8,012 nucleotides of DNA from Verrucomicrobiota bacterium (GTDB lineage Bacteria; Verrucomicrobiota; Verrucomicrobiia; Chthoniobacterales; JAFAMB01), in contig JAFAJU010000594.1 of NCBI GenBank assembly GCA_019236035.1, forward strand, positions 1 through 8,012, written 5' to 3'. This document shows, in pieces, positions 1-6,385 of the stretch. Each line of letters begins with the position of its first letter. Within the stretch, counting starts at the first letter, position 1. The notes under the pieces were generated by a model. That model was given only the letters and a program-made list of their open reading frames with translations, searched no databases and was not told the DNA's origin. A program made the translations under genes and the position numbers.

Positions 1-112
1 TTGGGAACCCGGCTTTCCAGACACACTTGTACGGCCGGGCCAGGGCTCCTATCACACGACGAATGAAGAACGGCAAAAGGGACAGCAGGTGATTTTGCGG
101 ACGCGGCAGACC
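1..112. other. Window edge; no gene seen
   Basis: This short stretch lies downstream of the leftward ABC transporter operon. Neither strand holds a convincing reading frame, a tRNA fold or a hairpin with a T tract. The minus strand has no ATG here, so a following substrate-binding protein gene, if present, would start beyond the window. Absence of a feature is what I see; a short non-coding element cannot be excluded. Confidence 0.4.
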
Positions 113-844
113 TCAATACTTCAGGATCTTCGCCAGAAACTGCCGCGTTATCTCCGACTGCGGGTTATCCAGTACCTGCGAAGGTGGACCACACTCTAAA
201 ATTTGGCCGCCACTCAAAAGCGCGATCTGATCGGCAATCCGATGAGCAAAACCCATCTGGTGCGTCACCAACACCAGATCTCGTCCCTCTTTCCGGAGCT
301 CTTCAATCACTTCCAATACTTCGGCCGTCATTTCCGGATCGAGGGCGGAGGTTGGCTCATCGAAAAGTAGGAGTTTTGGTTTGATGGAAATTGCGCGTGC
401 GATGGCGACGCGTTGCCGTTGGCCGCCTGACAACTGCGCTGGTGGCTTGTGGCTATGCTCCGATAGTTGAAAACGTGCGAGGATTTCTTCGGCGACGTGT
501 CGCGCCTCACCCGCCTTGTATTGATGTACCTTTTCGAGAGGTAGAGTGATGTTCTGCAGGGCTGTCAAATGAGGAAAGAGGTTAAACGCTTGAAATACGG
601 TGCCGATCGATCGCCGATGCGCCATCAGCTCCTTTTCTCGGTAAACGATTTCCTGGTCGTTGAGCTGCAGTCTGCCACTGTCCGGTTTTTCCAGGCCCGC
701 AATAATGCGCAGGAGCGTTGATTTGCCGCCCCCGGAAGGGCCAATCAATGCGAGCGTGTGGACCTGCTCCAGATTCATGTTCACATTCCGCAGGACAGTC
801 TGGTGGCCGAAGGATTTGCACAGATCCGTAGCTTCAAGTTTCAT
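113..844 (-). CDS. Polar amino-acid ABC transporter ATP-binding protein (GlnQ/HisP type)
   Basis: This 243-residue protein is the cytoplasmic ATPase that would drive uptake of a polar amino acid through the neighbouring permease. Visible motifs are Walker A GPSGGGKST at residues 35-43, the Q-loop Gln near 85 (FQAFNLF), the signature LSGGQ at 138-142, Walker B LLLFDEP with Asp162 and Glu163, the D-loop SALD and the switch His195. All are intact and the length is normal for the family. The FQxFNLFPHLT stretch is typical of the polar amino-acid (PAAT) subfamily; the actual substrate cannot be read. The ATG at 844 overlaps the end of the permease gene by 11 bases, which supports translational coupling. 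No Shine-Dalgarno sequence is obvious. No solute-binding protein gene is in view. Confidence 0.95.
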   Translation of the reverse strand: MKLEATDLCKSFGHQTVLRNVNMNLEQVHTLALIGPSGGGKSTLLRIIAGLEKPDSGRLQLNDQEIVYREKELMAHRRSIGTVFQAFNLFPHLTALQNITLPLEKVHQYKAGEARHVAEEILARFQLSEHSHKPPAQLSGGQRQRVAIARAISIKPKLLLFDEPTSALDPEMTAEVLEVIEELRKEGRDLVLVTHQMGFAHRIADQIALLSGGQILECGPPSQVLDNPQSEITRQFLAKILKY

Positions 845-1637
845 AGCGGGTGCGCTTCTCGAGCCATTGTGTCCATAGTGTTATGGGCAAGGTCAGGACG
901 AGATATCCGATGGCTAACGGGATGTAACATTCAAAATTACTGTACGTCAAAGCGGAAACCTGCTGCGCGTTCCAGGTAAATTCTTCGATCGAAATCACTG
1001 AGAGCAGTGAGGAATCTTTGATTAGATTGGCGAACATGCCGGCCAGTGCCGGCAGGATCACCCGGATCGCCTGCGGAAAAATCACGTACCGATACGTTTG
1101 GAATCTGGTAAGGCCAATAGCTCGGGCAGATTCCAATTGAGATGCACCAACGCTCTCAATTCCGCCGCGAATAATCTCACTAATGAACGCGCCAGAGAAT
1201 AGAGACAATGTCAAAAGTCCAACGGTAAAGCGGTCCTGAAAGTGAAAAGCGTCCGCTACCACGTAGAAAGCGAACGAAACCTGGACCAGCAATGGCGTAC
1301 CACGGACAAGTTCCACATACAAACGGCTCAATGCGCGCAATACCAGAAAGCCCGACCTCCTGGCCAAGGCCGCCAGCATGCCGATCAGCGTGCTCAAGAC
1401 CAGCGCAAGCGAGGCTATCTTCAGAGTGTTCCACCAACCTCGCCAAAAAAAACCGCTGTAGCCTCCCACTGTTTGCCAATTCCAATTGTAGCTGAGCTGG
1501 CTGAAGGAAAAAAAGCAGACCAGCGTCAGCAGCAAAAAAGCAAGTACCCAATTCAGAGAGAGGATTTGCCAAGCTATTGGTTTCGCCCGGTCGTCTGGTG
1601 AAATCCAGAACCAGCTTTGTACGGTGCGTGTCATCAC
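834..1637 (-). CDS. Polar amino-acid ABC transporter permease (HisM/GlnP family)
   Basis: This 267-residue inner-membrane protein would form the transport channel with the ATPase encoded next. Hydrophobic segments lie at about residues 30-47, 70-92, 112-130, 137-155, 190-208 and 238-256. The family signature YVELVRGTPLLVQ sits near 107-119. The EAA loop that docks on the ATPase runs from about residue 169 (ESARAIGL...) to FPQAIRVILPAL. The N-terminal 30 residues before the first membrane segment are slightly longer than in many members. The start is GTG at 1637, or ATG one codon later at 1634. Both overlap the pyrophosphatase stop codon (GTGA or TGATG), which implies coupled translation. The subfamily is clear, but whether the substrate is glutamine, glutamate, histidine or arginine is not. 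Confidence 0.94.
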   Translation of the reverse strand: MMTRTVQSWFWISPDDRAKPIAWQILSLNWVLAFLLLTLVCFFSFSQLSYNWNWQTVGGYSGFFWRGWWNTLKIASLALVLSTLIGMLAALARRSGFLVLRALSRLYVELVRGTPLLVQVSFAFYVVADAFHFQDRFTVGLLTLSLFSGAFISEIIRGGIESVGASQLESARAIGLTRFQTYRYVIFPQAIRVILPALAGMFANLIKDSSLLSVISIEEFTWNAQQVSALTYSNFECYIPLAIGYLVLTLPITLWTQWLEKRTRYET

Positions 1638-3301
1638 GAGTCAGGAGAGATACTCGCGTTGATTTTATGAAGACAATCCAATAGGTATGGCACGAGCTGT
1701 TTCTTTCGTGAGACCACGTTGTTTAGCTCGAAAAGGTTCGGAGCGAGCCTCGGGTAAGTGATGATGTCCAGGAACTCGGCCGGAGCTGAAATTAAAAGCA
1801 GCGAGTTTTGAGTGTTTACGTCGGTAATCAGCAGTGCGGCAAAATAGTTTCCCTGTTTTGAGCGATAGGCTTCTAATTCGTCGAGTAGACTGTCCTGCTT
1901 CTCATAATAATGCGAGAATCCCAATTCCTCGATCTGGGAAACACTGAACCCGTAACCGTCTTCGGAATAGTCTTTGCAATCCGCTAAGATGACTTCTTTA
2001 GGGCGTAAGGTCAGGAGGGGTGAACCTACCGCGAAAATACTTTCGGCCAGATGGGCCGGTTCTATCCCGGCGATTTTACTAAGGTTTCCGAGTACCTTAG
2101 CATCGATCGGAGTGGCCGTCGGCGACGTAAGGTTGAGCGTGTCGGAGATAAGCCCAGCCATCAAGAGCCCAGCGATTGGGCGATCGATGACCATCCCGTG
2201 TTGATCGTAAGATAATGCTACCAATGTACTGGTGGAGCCTACCGGGTTATTCCAGAAAAGAATCGGGATATCAGTGTTGAAGCTAGCCAACCGGTGGTGG
2301 TCCAGCACCTCGATGATCTCGAGCTCCCCTGCTCCTTTAACGGCCTGTCCGAGTTCGTTGTGGTCCACCAGGATCAGTCGGCGCGGGATCGGTTTGATAA
2401 AGTCGCTCTTCAATAGAATGCCGACCAGATGCTTGTCACCATCCAAAATCGGAAAAACATATTCCGACGAGGCGGCTGCCACATGCCGAGCCGACCTCAA
2501 GGACGTTTCAGGCGAGAAGCTCGTGAACTTTGGCTCGATCATCGAGTCAATTTTTGCGGCACCACGGGCTAGTAAAACCGTGGTGGCAGTATCATACCGG
2601 CTGGATAAGAGGCGCACGCCGCTCTGTTTGGCGGCCGCTCTGACTTTGGCTGAGAGGTCCATTCCTCCCGTGATCACGACGGCGAGAACGTTGGCCTCAA
2701 TCGCATCCAGTTGAATGTCCTCTCGATCTCCGACGAAGACCATCACCTCTTGCCGCTGAGATTTTTGGAGTCTTTCGCCAAAGGAGGCTCGGCTCATCGC
2801 TGCGACCATTAATATGACTTTTCTCTGGCTCTCGTCAGTCTCCCCGAAAATAAGCTGTCCATCGAAAGACTGAGCGATATCCGAAATTGACCCGAATACT
2901 TCGCGCGAATGTGGCGCTTCCTGGCGGCCAGGAAAAAGGTACTGACTAAGCATCCAACCGGAGAGCAACCCAAGGCAGCGATTATCAGCATCCACGACCG
3001 GCAAACCACGAATGCGCTTTTTTTCGATCGAGTCCATCGCTTGACAAATCGAGGAATGGTGGTCCAAGGAGATCACCTGGGTGTCCATGACATCGCTCAC
3101 CGTGGGCGAGACGTCGCTCAAGAACTTCGGAGCGGTAACTCCAAACTTATGCAATACGAGGTCGATCCGTTCGTTCGTGTTGCCGGCTCGAGCCGCCACG
3201 ACGTCGGTGAGGCCCAGTTTACGCTTCAGCTCGGCGTAGGCGACTGCCGAACAGATTGAATCCATGTCGGGATTTCTATGGCCGATAACAATTGTCTGCA
3301 T
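1634..3301 (-). CDS. Manganese-dependent inorganic pyrophosphatase with CBS and DRTGG domains (family II)
   Basis: The product, 555 residues from the ATG at 3301, would hydrolyse pyrophosphate to phosphate in the cytoplasm. Family II metal and active-site motifs are all present: GHRNPDMDS at 7-15, VDHNE at 312-316, DHH at 334-336, SDT at 386-388 and the C-terminal substrate-binding SRKKQ at 531-535. Between motif I and VDHNE lies an insert of about 240 residues. It reads as a CBS repeat (about 65-125), a DRTGG-like domain (about 130-245) and a second CBS repeat (about 250-300). In characterised CBS-type pyrophosphatases this insert binds adenine nucleotides and tunes activity, so nucleotide control is expected but inferred. 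A GTG three codons upstream (3310) is a possible start, but it lies inside the GAGGTG ribosome site serving the ATG. The 3' end overlaps the permease start, an unusual operon partner. Confidence 0.95.
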   Translation of the reverse strand: MQTIVIGHRNPDMDSICSAVAYAELKRKLGLTDVVAARAGNTNERIDLVLHKFGVTAPKFLSDVSPTVSDVMDTQVISLDHHSSICQAMDSIEKKRIRGLPVVDADNRCLGLLSGWMLSQYLFPGRQEAPHSREVFGSISDIAQSFDGQLIFGETDESQRKVILMVAAMSRASFGERLQKSQRQEVMVFVGDREDIQLDAIEANVLAVVITGGMDLSAKVRAAAKQSGVRLLSSRYDTATTVLLARGAAKIDSMIEPKFTSFSPETSLRSARHVAAASSEYVFPILDGDKHLVGILLKSDFIKPIPRRLILVDHNELGQAVKGAGELEIIEVLDHHRLASFNTDIPILFWNNPVGSTSTLVALSYDQHGMVIDRPIAGLLMAGLISDTLNLTSPTATPIDAKVLGNLSKIAGIEPAHLAESIFAVGSPLLTLRPKEVILADCKDYSEDGYGFSVSQIEELGFSHYYEKQDSLLDELEAYRSKQGNYFAALLITDVNTQNSLLLISAPAEFLDIITYPRLAPNLFELNNVVSRKKQLVPYLLDCLHKINASISPDS

Positions 3302-3307
3302 TTGCTG

Positions 3308-3313
3308 CACCTC
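3308..3313 (-). promoter_or_regulatory. Ribosome binding site of the pyrophosphatase gene
   Basis: The minus strand reads GAGGTG, then six bases, then the ATG at 3301. This is the clearest Shine-Dalgarno sequence in the window and decides the start in favour of ATG 3301. The upstream GTG (3310) is part of the site itself. Confidence 0.75.
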
Positions 3314-3360
3314 GGTTTTGGGATCTCAAAGCAATTGGGACCTCAAACAGAGCCGGTTTC

Positions 3361-3366
3361 AATATA
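3361..3366 (-). promoter_or_regulatory. Candidate -10 box for the pyrophosphatase-ABC operon
   Basis: The minus strand carries TATATT here, five of six matches to a sigma-70 -10 box. It would give a transcript start near 3354 and a leader of about 53 bases. The expected -35 position reads CTAAAC, a poor match, and lies inside the tandem repeat at 3372-3389. The promoter may therefore depend on an activator. This is inference from sequence only. Confidence 0.4.
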
Positions 3367-3371
3367 AATCC

Positions 3372-3389
3372 ACGGTTTAGACGGTTTAG
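3372..3389. repeat. Perfect 9-bp tandem direct repeat, possible operator
   Basis: ACGGTTTAG occurs twice with no spacer (minus strand CTAAACCGT twice). A degenerate third match, CCGGTTTCA, lies at 3353-3361. The two perfect copies begin five bases upstream of the candidate leftward -10 box and cover the -35 zone. That is where tandem-binding response regulators often activate. The spacing is 9 bp, not the 11 bp of a PhoB box, and I do not recognise the motif. Confidence 0.5.
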
Positions 3390-3420
3390 TGTACAGCACC
3401 GCAGAATATGGTGATATCGT

Positions 3421-3466
3421 TGATCGCGGACACGCGCTGCGCGGCCGGGGCAGCGCGTCCAGATCA
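3421..3466. other. GC-rich imperfect hairpin in the divergent intergenic region
   Basis: The arms are TGATC (3421-3425), GGAC (3428-3431) and GCGCTGC (3434-3440), matched by GCAGCGC (3450-3456), GTCC (3457-3460) and GATCA (3462-3466). That gives 16 paired positions with small bulges and a loop of about 9 bases. No T tract follows on either strand, so it is not a standard intrinsic terminator. It lies upstream of both candidate promoters. Confidence 0.45.
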
Positions 3467-3478
3467 CGAGAACGCGCA

Positions 3479-3509
3479 CGCTCCGACTCCGCGCAACGCG
3501 GGAGTAGCG
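3479..3509. other. Second GC-rich hairpin, adjacent to the first
   Basis: CGCT, ACTCC and GCG (3479-3493) pair with CGC, GGAGT and AGCG (3497-3509) around a CAA loop, with a 3-base bulge on one side and one extra G on the other. It ends eight bases before the TTGACT of the candidate rightward promoter. Together with the hairpin at 3421-3466 it makes a structured block of about 90 bases without coding potential. Confidence 0.4.
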
Positions 3510-3516
3510 AGTAAAG

Positions 3517-3545
3517 TTGACTGACCGGTAAAATCCTTAAATTAT
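3517..3545 (+). promoter_or_regulatory. Candidate sigma-70 promoter for the DUF4230-pgsA-der side
   Basis: TTGACT (3517-3522) is followed after 17 bases by AATTAT (3540-3545), in an AT-rich stretch that contrasts with the GC-rich hairpins just upstream. The -35 box matches five of six and the -10 box four of six. Transcription would begin near 3552, giving a leader of about 113 bases before the ATG at 3665. No experimental support is available. Confidence 0.5.
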
Positions 3546-3616
3546 TATTTGAATTCGGTGCCAGGTTAGGGAATGGTTACCCTCGTTAATTTTTACGGAT
3601 TGTTCTGGGGGGAACA

Positions 3617-3658
3617 GCAGCCCTTCGTATCCAGCGGATGCGGGGGGCTGTACTTTTT
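3617..3658 (+). terminator. Intrinsic-terminator-like hairpin in the leader of the DUF4230 gene
   Basis: CAGCCCTTCGTATCC (3618-3632) pairs with GGATGCGGGGGGCTG (3636-3650) around an AGC loop. That is 15 pairs with three U:G wobbles, plus one more wobble (3617 with 3651). TACTTTTT follows at 3651-3658. The wobbles are U:G only in a rightward RNA (they would be A:C mismatches in a leftward one), so the fold belongs to the plus strand. Its place between a candidate promoter and the gene start suggests an attenuator, or the end of a small RNA of about 107 nt. Confidence 0.55.
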
Positions 3659-3664
3659 GTAGAG

Positions 3665-4333
3665 ATGGATCGCAAGAAGCATCTATTTCCTATAGTTCTT
3701 CTCCTGGTCGCACTGCTCCTGGTTTTTACAGGAAAGATGCTGTTTGATCAGGTGACCTCCTGGCCGGCTCGAATGATCAATTCCGCTTCCGATCAGGCTT
3801 CCGCACAAGTTCGGAAGATTCGCGACGCTTTCGTCGACCTCTTCGAATTACAGCCCAAAATCACCGTCAATCAGGAGGTCATGTACGATCAGGCCAAGAC
3901 TGCGCCCGAACTCGCGATCCTCAGCCGGGACATCGTCGTCACCCGCGATGCCGCGCAAACATGGCTGGGGAGTACCAAAACAATTCGCATCCACGCGACT
4001 TATCGCGTGAAGGCAGGGTTCGACCTGGCTCAAAAACTTGAAGTCAAAGTCTCAGACCGCGAGGTCGACATTAAAATTCCCAAGGCCAAAATCCTCAGCG
4101 TCGAGCCTCTTTCGGTTGTTGTCGAAGAACTCAGAGACGGTCTGTGGAACAAGATCCAGCCCCAAGATGTTGACCGCGAGTTAGCAAGAATGCAGGAACT
4201 TGCGCGAGCAAAAGCAGGCTCTCTACCAGATGACGCCGAGCAATCGTTCGAGCGTCTTGTATCACAAAAACTGGGTGATCTAAATGTGCACATAGAGATT
4301 CACTCGGATGCTAGTGTCACCCCGGCGAAATAA
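3665..4333 (+). CDS. DUF4230-like membrane-anchored protein of unknown function
   Basis: The product, 222 residues from the ATG at 3665, begins MDRKKH, then one hydrophobic segment (about residues 7-22). It therefore looks anchored in the inner membrane with the rest outside the cytoplasm. The segment around residues 94-146 (TIRIHATYRVKAGFDL, then VDIKIPKAKILSVE) resembles the DUF4230 pattern of a beta-rich domain. A charged C-terminal helical part follows, about 150-195. No catalytic residues are evident, and the family has no settled function that I know. An in-frame ATG at 3638 would add nine residues. I prefer 3665 because 3638 falls inside the terminator-like hairpin and 3665 places the positive residues directly before the membrane segment. 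Neither start has a good ribosome site. pgsA follows after a 57-base hairpin-filled gap. Confidence 0.7.
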   Translation: MDRKKHLFPIVLLLVALLLVFTGKMLFDQVTSWPARMINSASDQASAQVRKIRDAFVDLFELQPKITVNQEVMYDQAKTAPELAILSRDIVVTRDAAQTWLGSTKTIRIHATYRVKAGFDLAQKLEVKVSDREVDIKIPKAKILSVEPLSVVVEELRDGLWNKIQPQDVDRELARMQELARAKAGSLPDDAEQSFERLVSQKLGDLNVHIEIHSDASVTPAK

Positions 4334-4340
4334 CCTGTCC

Positions 4341-4391
4341 TTAGCCTGCATCGCTCAAAATCTCTAAGGATTTGTGAGCGATGCAGGCTAA
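4341..4391 (+). promoter_or_regulatory. Long hairpin abutting the pgsA start codon
   Basis: TTAGCCTGCATCGCTCA (4341-4357) is perfectly complementary to 4375-4391. The inner AAATC/GATTT pairs add five more pairs beyond a single bulged G, leaving a six-base loop (4363-4368). The 3' arm ends on the A of the pgsA ATG, so the whole ribosome-loading region (only a weak AGG at 4385-4387) is buried in the stem. No T tract follows, so it fits translational control or an RNA-processing site better than a classical terminator. Confidence 0.6.
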
Positions 4392-4969
4392 TGACATTTG
4401 CAAACAAGATCACGATCGTCCGCATCTGCCTCATCCCGGCTTTTGCCTTCTATACATGGCAGTACGGAGCGACTGTTGTGAACGGTCGTCCAGAAGAAAC
4501 GATACGCTTGATTGCCACTTTGCTCTTCGTTCTGGCCGCTGCCATGGATGGATTGGACGGATTTATCGCGCGGCGCTTCAACCAGCGCAGCCGGCTTGGA
4601 GCGATTTTAGATCCCATAGCCGACAAAGGCTTGGTGTTCACCGCCATCCTCGTACTTGCCCTGACCAACTGGTCTGACAGCTTTCCAATTTGGTTCCCGA
4701 TCGCCGTCATTGGTCGCGACGCCATCCTGGCGATCGGTTTTCTGCTTCTGTCGAAATCAATCGGACGCGTCGATATTCGTCCCAGCAAAATCGGCAAGGC
4801 CGCGACATTGTTGCAGATCGCCTCGATTCTGTGCCTGATGCTCGGTATCGCACGGACAGGCCAAATTTATCTCATCGCACTCGCGACTCTATTTACGGTT
4901 GCCTCCGGACTGGGTTATGTCGCAGACGGGCTTCGCCAGGCTCGCGAAGCTTCCCATACCCACAGATAA
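4391..4969 (+). CDS. pgsA: CDP-diacylglycerol-glycerol-3-phosphate 3-phosphatidyltransferase
   Basis: This 192-residue integral membrane enzyme would make phosphatidylglycerophosphate from CDP-diacylglycerol and glycerol 3-phosphate, the committed step to phosphatidylglycerol and cardiolipin. The CDP-alcohol phosphotransferase motif is complete: Asp53, Asp56, Gly57, Ala60, Arg61, Gly70, Asp74 and Asp78, within DGLDGFIARR...LGAILDPIADK. The N-terminus MTFANKITIVRICLIP matches the usual PgsA opening and fixes the start. Several hydrophobic segments follow, at about residues 10-27, 38-52, 82-92, 101-120, 138-152 and 158-177, and the length is normal. Other CDP-alcohol phosphotransferases share the motif, but the N-terminal sequence favours PgsA. 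The start codon adjoins a strong hairpin, which could control its translation. der follows 62 bases later on the same strand. Confidence 0.92.
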   Translation: MTFANKITIVRICLIPAFAFYTWQYGATVVNGRPEETIRLIATLLFVLAAAMDGLDGFIARRFNQRSRLGAILDPIADKGLVFTAILVLALTNWSDSFPIWFPIAVIGRDAILAIGFLLLSKSIGRVDIRPSKIGKAATLLQIASILCLMLGIARTGQIYLIALATLFTVASGLGYVADGLRQAREASHTHR

Positions 4970-5031
4970 ATTCCGGAATTGAAGCACTCACCCGCGCGGA
5001 ACTGTTATGGTAATGCCATTCTAGTTGACTC

Positions 5032-6384
5032 ATGCGAAAATTGCCCACGGTAGCAATAGTAGGACGTCCGAACGTTGGGAAATCCGCGCTCTTTAACCGC
5101 CTGATCCAAAAGCGCGTCGCCATCGTTCATGATCAACCGGGTGTGACCCGGGACCGCCTCGTAGCCGATTGTCGCCTCGGTTCCCACCCATTCACAGTTG
5201 TAGATACTGGGGGAATTGAGAGCTCCATCGACGATGATTTCGACGAACGGGTGCGATTGGAAGCCAATCTGGCAATGGATATGGCCGACGTGATTATTCT
5301 CGTCGGCGATTCCAAAGATGGCGTCACCCCCGTCGACCGATCTCTGGCCAAGCAACTTCGGGCAACCCGCAAACCAGTCATTGTCGCCGTTAACAAGATA
5401 GACCATCCTAAGCAAGAGTTGGCCGAAGCTGAGTTTGCCTCCCTGGGCTTTGCAGAGATCGCTCCGATTAGCGCAGCTCACGGCCGCGGAATCAGCGAAC
5501 TGTTGGCTCAAATCGAGAGACATTTGCCTCGATTTGCTCCCGATGAACAACAAGTCGTTACACCTCCCTCTCTCAAACTTGCTATCGTCGGACGTCCGAA
5601 TGTTGGTAAATCGTCGCTAATTAATGCGATCTTGCAGAATCGGCGCATCATCGTCAGCGACGTTGCAGGGACAACTCGCGATGCCGTCGATGTACCGTAT
5701 GAACGCGCTGGAAAGGCTTACGTCCTGATCGATACCGCTGGAATCCGCCCTCGCGGCAAACAGAACACTTCTGTTGAAATCTTCAGTGTCATGCGTTCGG
5801 AGAAAAGCATCGCCCGCGCCGACATTTGCATCTTGGTTGTGGACGCCCAGGATGGTGTGACTTCGCAGGACAAAAAGATTGCAGGTTTGATTCAGGCCAA
5901 TCACAAACCGTGCATTGTTGTCGTCAACAAGCTCGATCTGGTCAAGCCGCCGGCTCGCGTGCGCGATTTCTTCGACACGGTCCTGGGGCAAACGCGTGCC
6001 AACCTTTTTTTCCTAAGTTACGCCCCGATTGATATCGTCTCGGCCTATACCGGTGAAAATCTCGATCGCCTTTTCGCAAGTATCGAGAAGATTCAAAAGC
6101 ACGCGGCACGATCTATTGGAACCGGGCCGTTAAATCGCCTGCTGCAGGAAGCGATGGCAGCAAATCCCCCGCCGGTCCGTGGAACTAAGCGTTTCAAGCT
6201 ACTTTATGCCACCCAGATCGACAAAACGTCTGAGCAGGGCGTTGCTCCCCCAGCTTTTATGCTCTTCGTGAATTATCCGGAGTTGTTGACAGACGTTTAT
6301 CGGCGCTACCTGGAGTCGCGAATTCGCGAACAGAATGCCTACTACGGCCTACCGATTATATTTCGCCTCAGATCCCGACATTAA
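5032..6384 (+). CDS. der: Ribosome biogenesis GTPase Der (EngA)
   Basis: This 450-residue protein has two tandem GTPase domains and a C-terminal KH-like domain, the Der architecture needed for 50S subunit assembly. The first domain carries GRPNVGKS (11-18), PGVTRD (36-41), DTGG (58-61) and NKID (121-124). The second carries GRPNVGKS (187-194), AGTTRD (212-217), DTAG (234-237) and NKLD (299-302), with the G5-like SA at 337-338. The C-terminal domain runs from about 350 to 450 and includes GTKRFKLLYATQ and the GLPIIFRLRSR end. Every nucleotide-binding motif is intact and the length is typical. No Shine-Dalgarno sequence precedes the ATG; the N-terminus MRKLPTVAIVGRPN supports this start. The gene ends with TAA followed at once by an in-frame TAG, then the long inverted repeat. 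Confidence 0.97.
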   Translation: MRKLPTVAIVGRPNVGKSALFNRLIQKRVAIVHDQPGVTRDRLVADCRLGSHPFTVVDTGGIESSIDDDFDERVRLEANLAMDMADVIILVGDSKDGVTPVDRSLAKQLRATRKPVIVAVNKIDHPKQELAEAEFASLGFAEIAPISAAHGRGISELLAQIERHLPRFAPDEQQVVTPPSLKLAIVGRPNVGKSSLINAILQNRRIIVSDVAGTTRDAVDVPYERAGKAYVLIDTAGIRPRGKQNTSVEIFSVMRSEKSIARADICILVVDAQDGVTSQDKKIAGLIQANHKPCIVVVNKLDLVKPPARVRDFFDTVLGQTRANLFFLSYAPIDIVSAYTGENLDRLFASIEKIQKHAARSIGTGPLNRLLQEAMAANPPPVRGTKRFKLLYATQIDKTSEQGVAPPAFMLFVNYPELLTDVYRRYLESRIREQNAYYGLPIIFRLRSRH

Positions 6385-6385
6385 T

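Noticed and set aside
1..75. Possible tRNA on the minus strand, suggested by GGGTTCCCAA near the edge
   Set aside because: The T-loop consensus fails and no acceptor or anticodon stem can be paired.
2232..3259. Open frames on the plus strand (2232-2714 and 2909-3259) opposite the pyrophosphatase gene
   Set aside because: They lie wholly antisense to a gene with complete family II motifs, have no ribosome site and resemble no protein family; they are shadows.
3276..3479. A 67-residue minus-strand frame covering the pyrophosphatase promoter region
   Set aside because: It runs through the candidate promoter, the ribosome site and the first codons of the pyrophosphatase and has no recognisable domain.
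3552..3658. Possible SRP RNA or cobalamin riboswitch, suggested by short stretches such as AGGGAATGG and GAACAGCAGCCC
   Set aside because: The rest of the conserved core of either RNA (GGAA tetraloop helix, or the B12-box arrangement) is missing; only a generic structured leader can be claimed.
4381..4677. A 98-residue frame starting at the ATG at 4381, overlapping pgsA in another frame
   Set aside because: Its composition is not protein-like and pgsA in the correct frame has an intact catalytic motif; the ATG is simply part of the hairpin arm.
4970..5031. TTCCGGAA palindrome and TATGGT box in the pgsA-der gap as a der promoter
   Set aside because: The palindrome is only 8 bp and no -35 box sits at a usable distance; der is more simply read from the upstream transcript.
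5005..5553. A 182-residue frame antisense to der
   Set aside because: It mirrors the conserved GTPase coding sequence of der and has no independent support.
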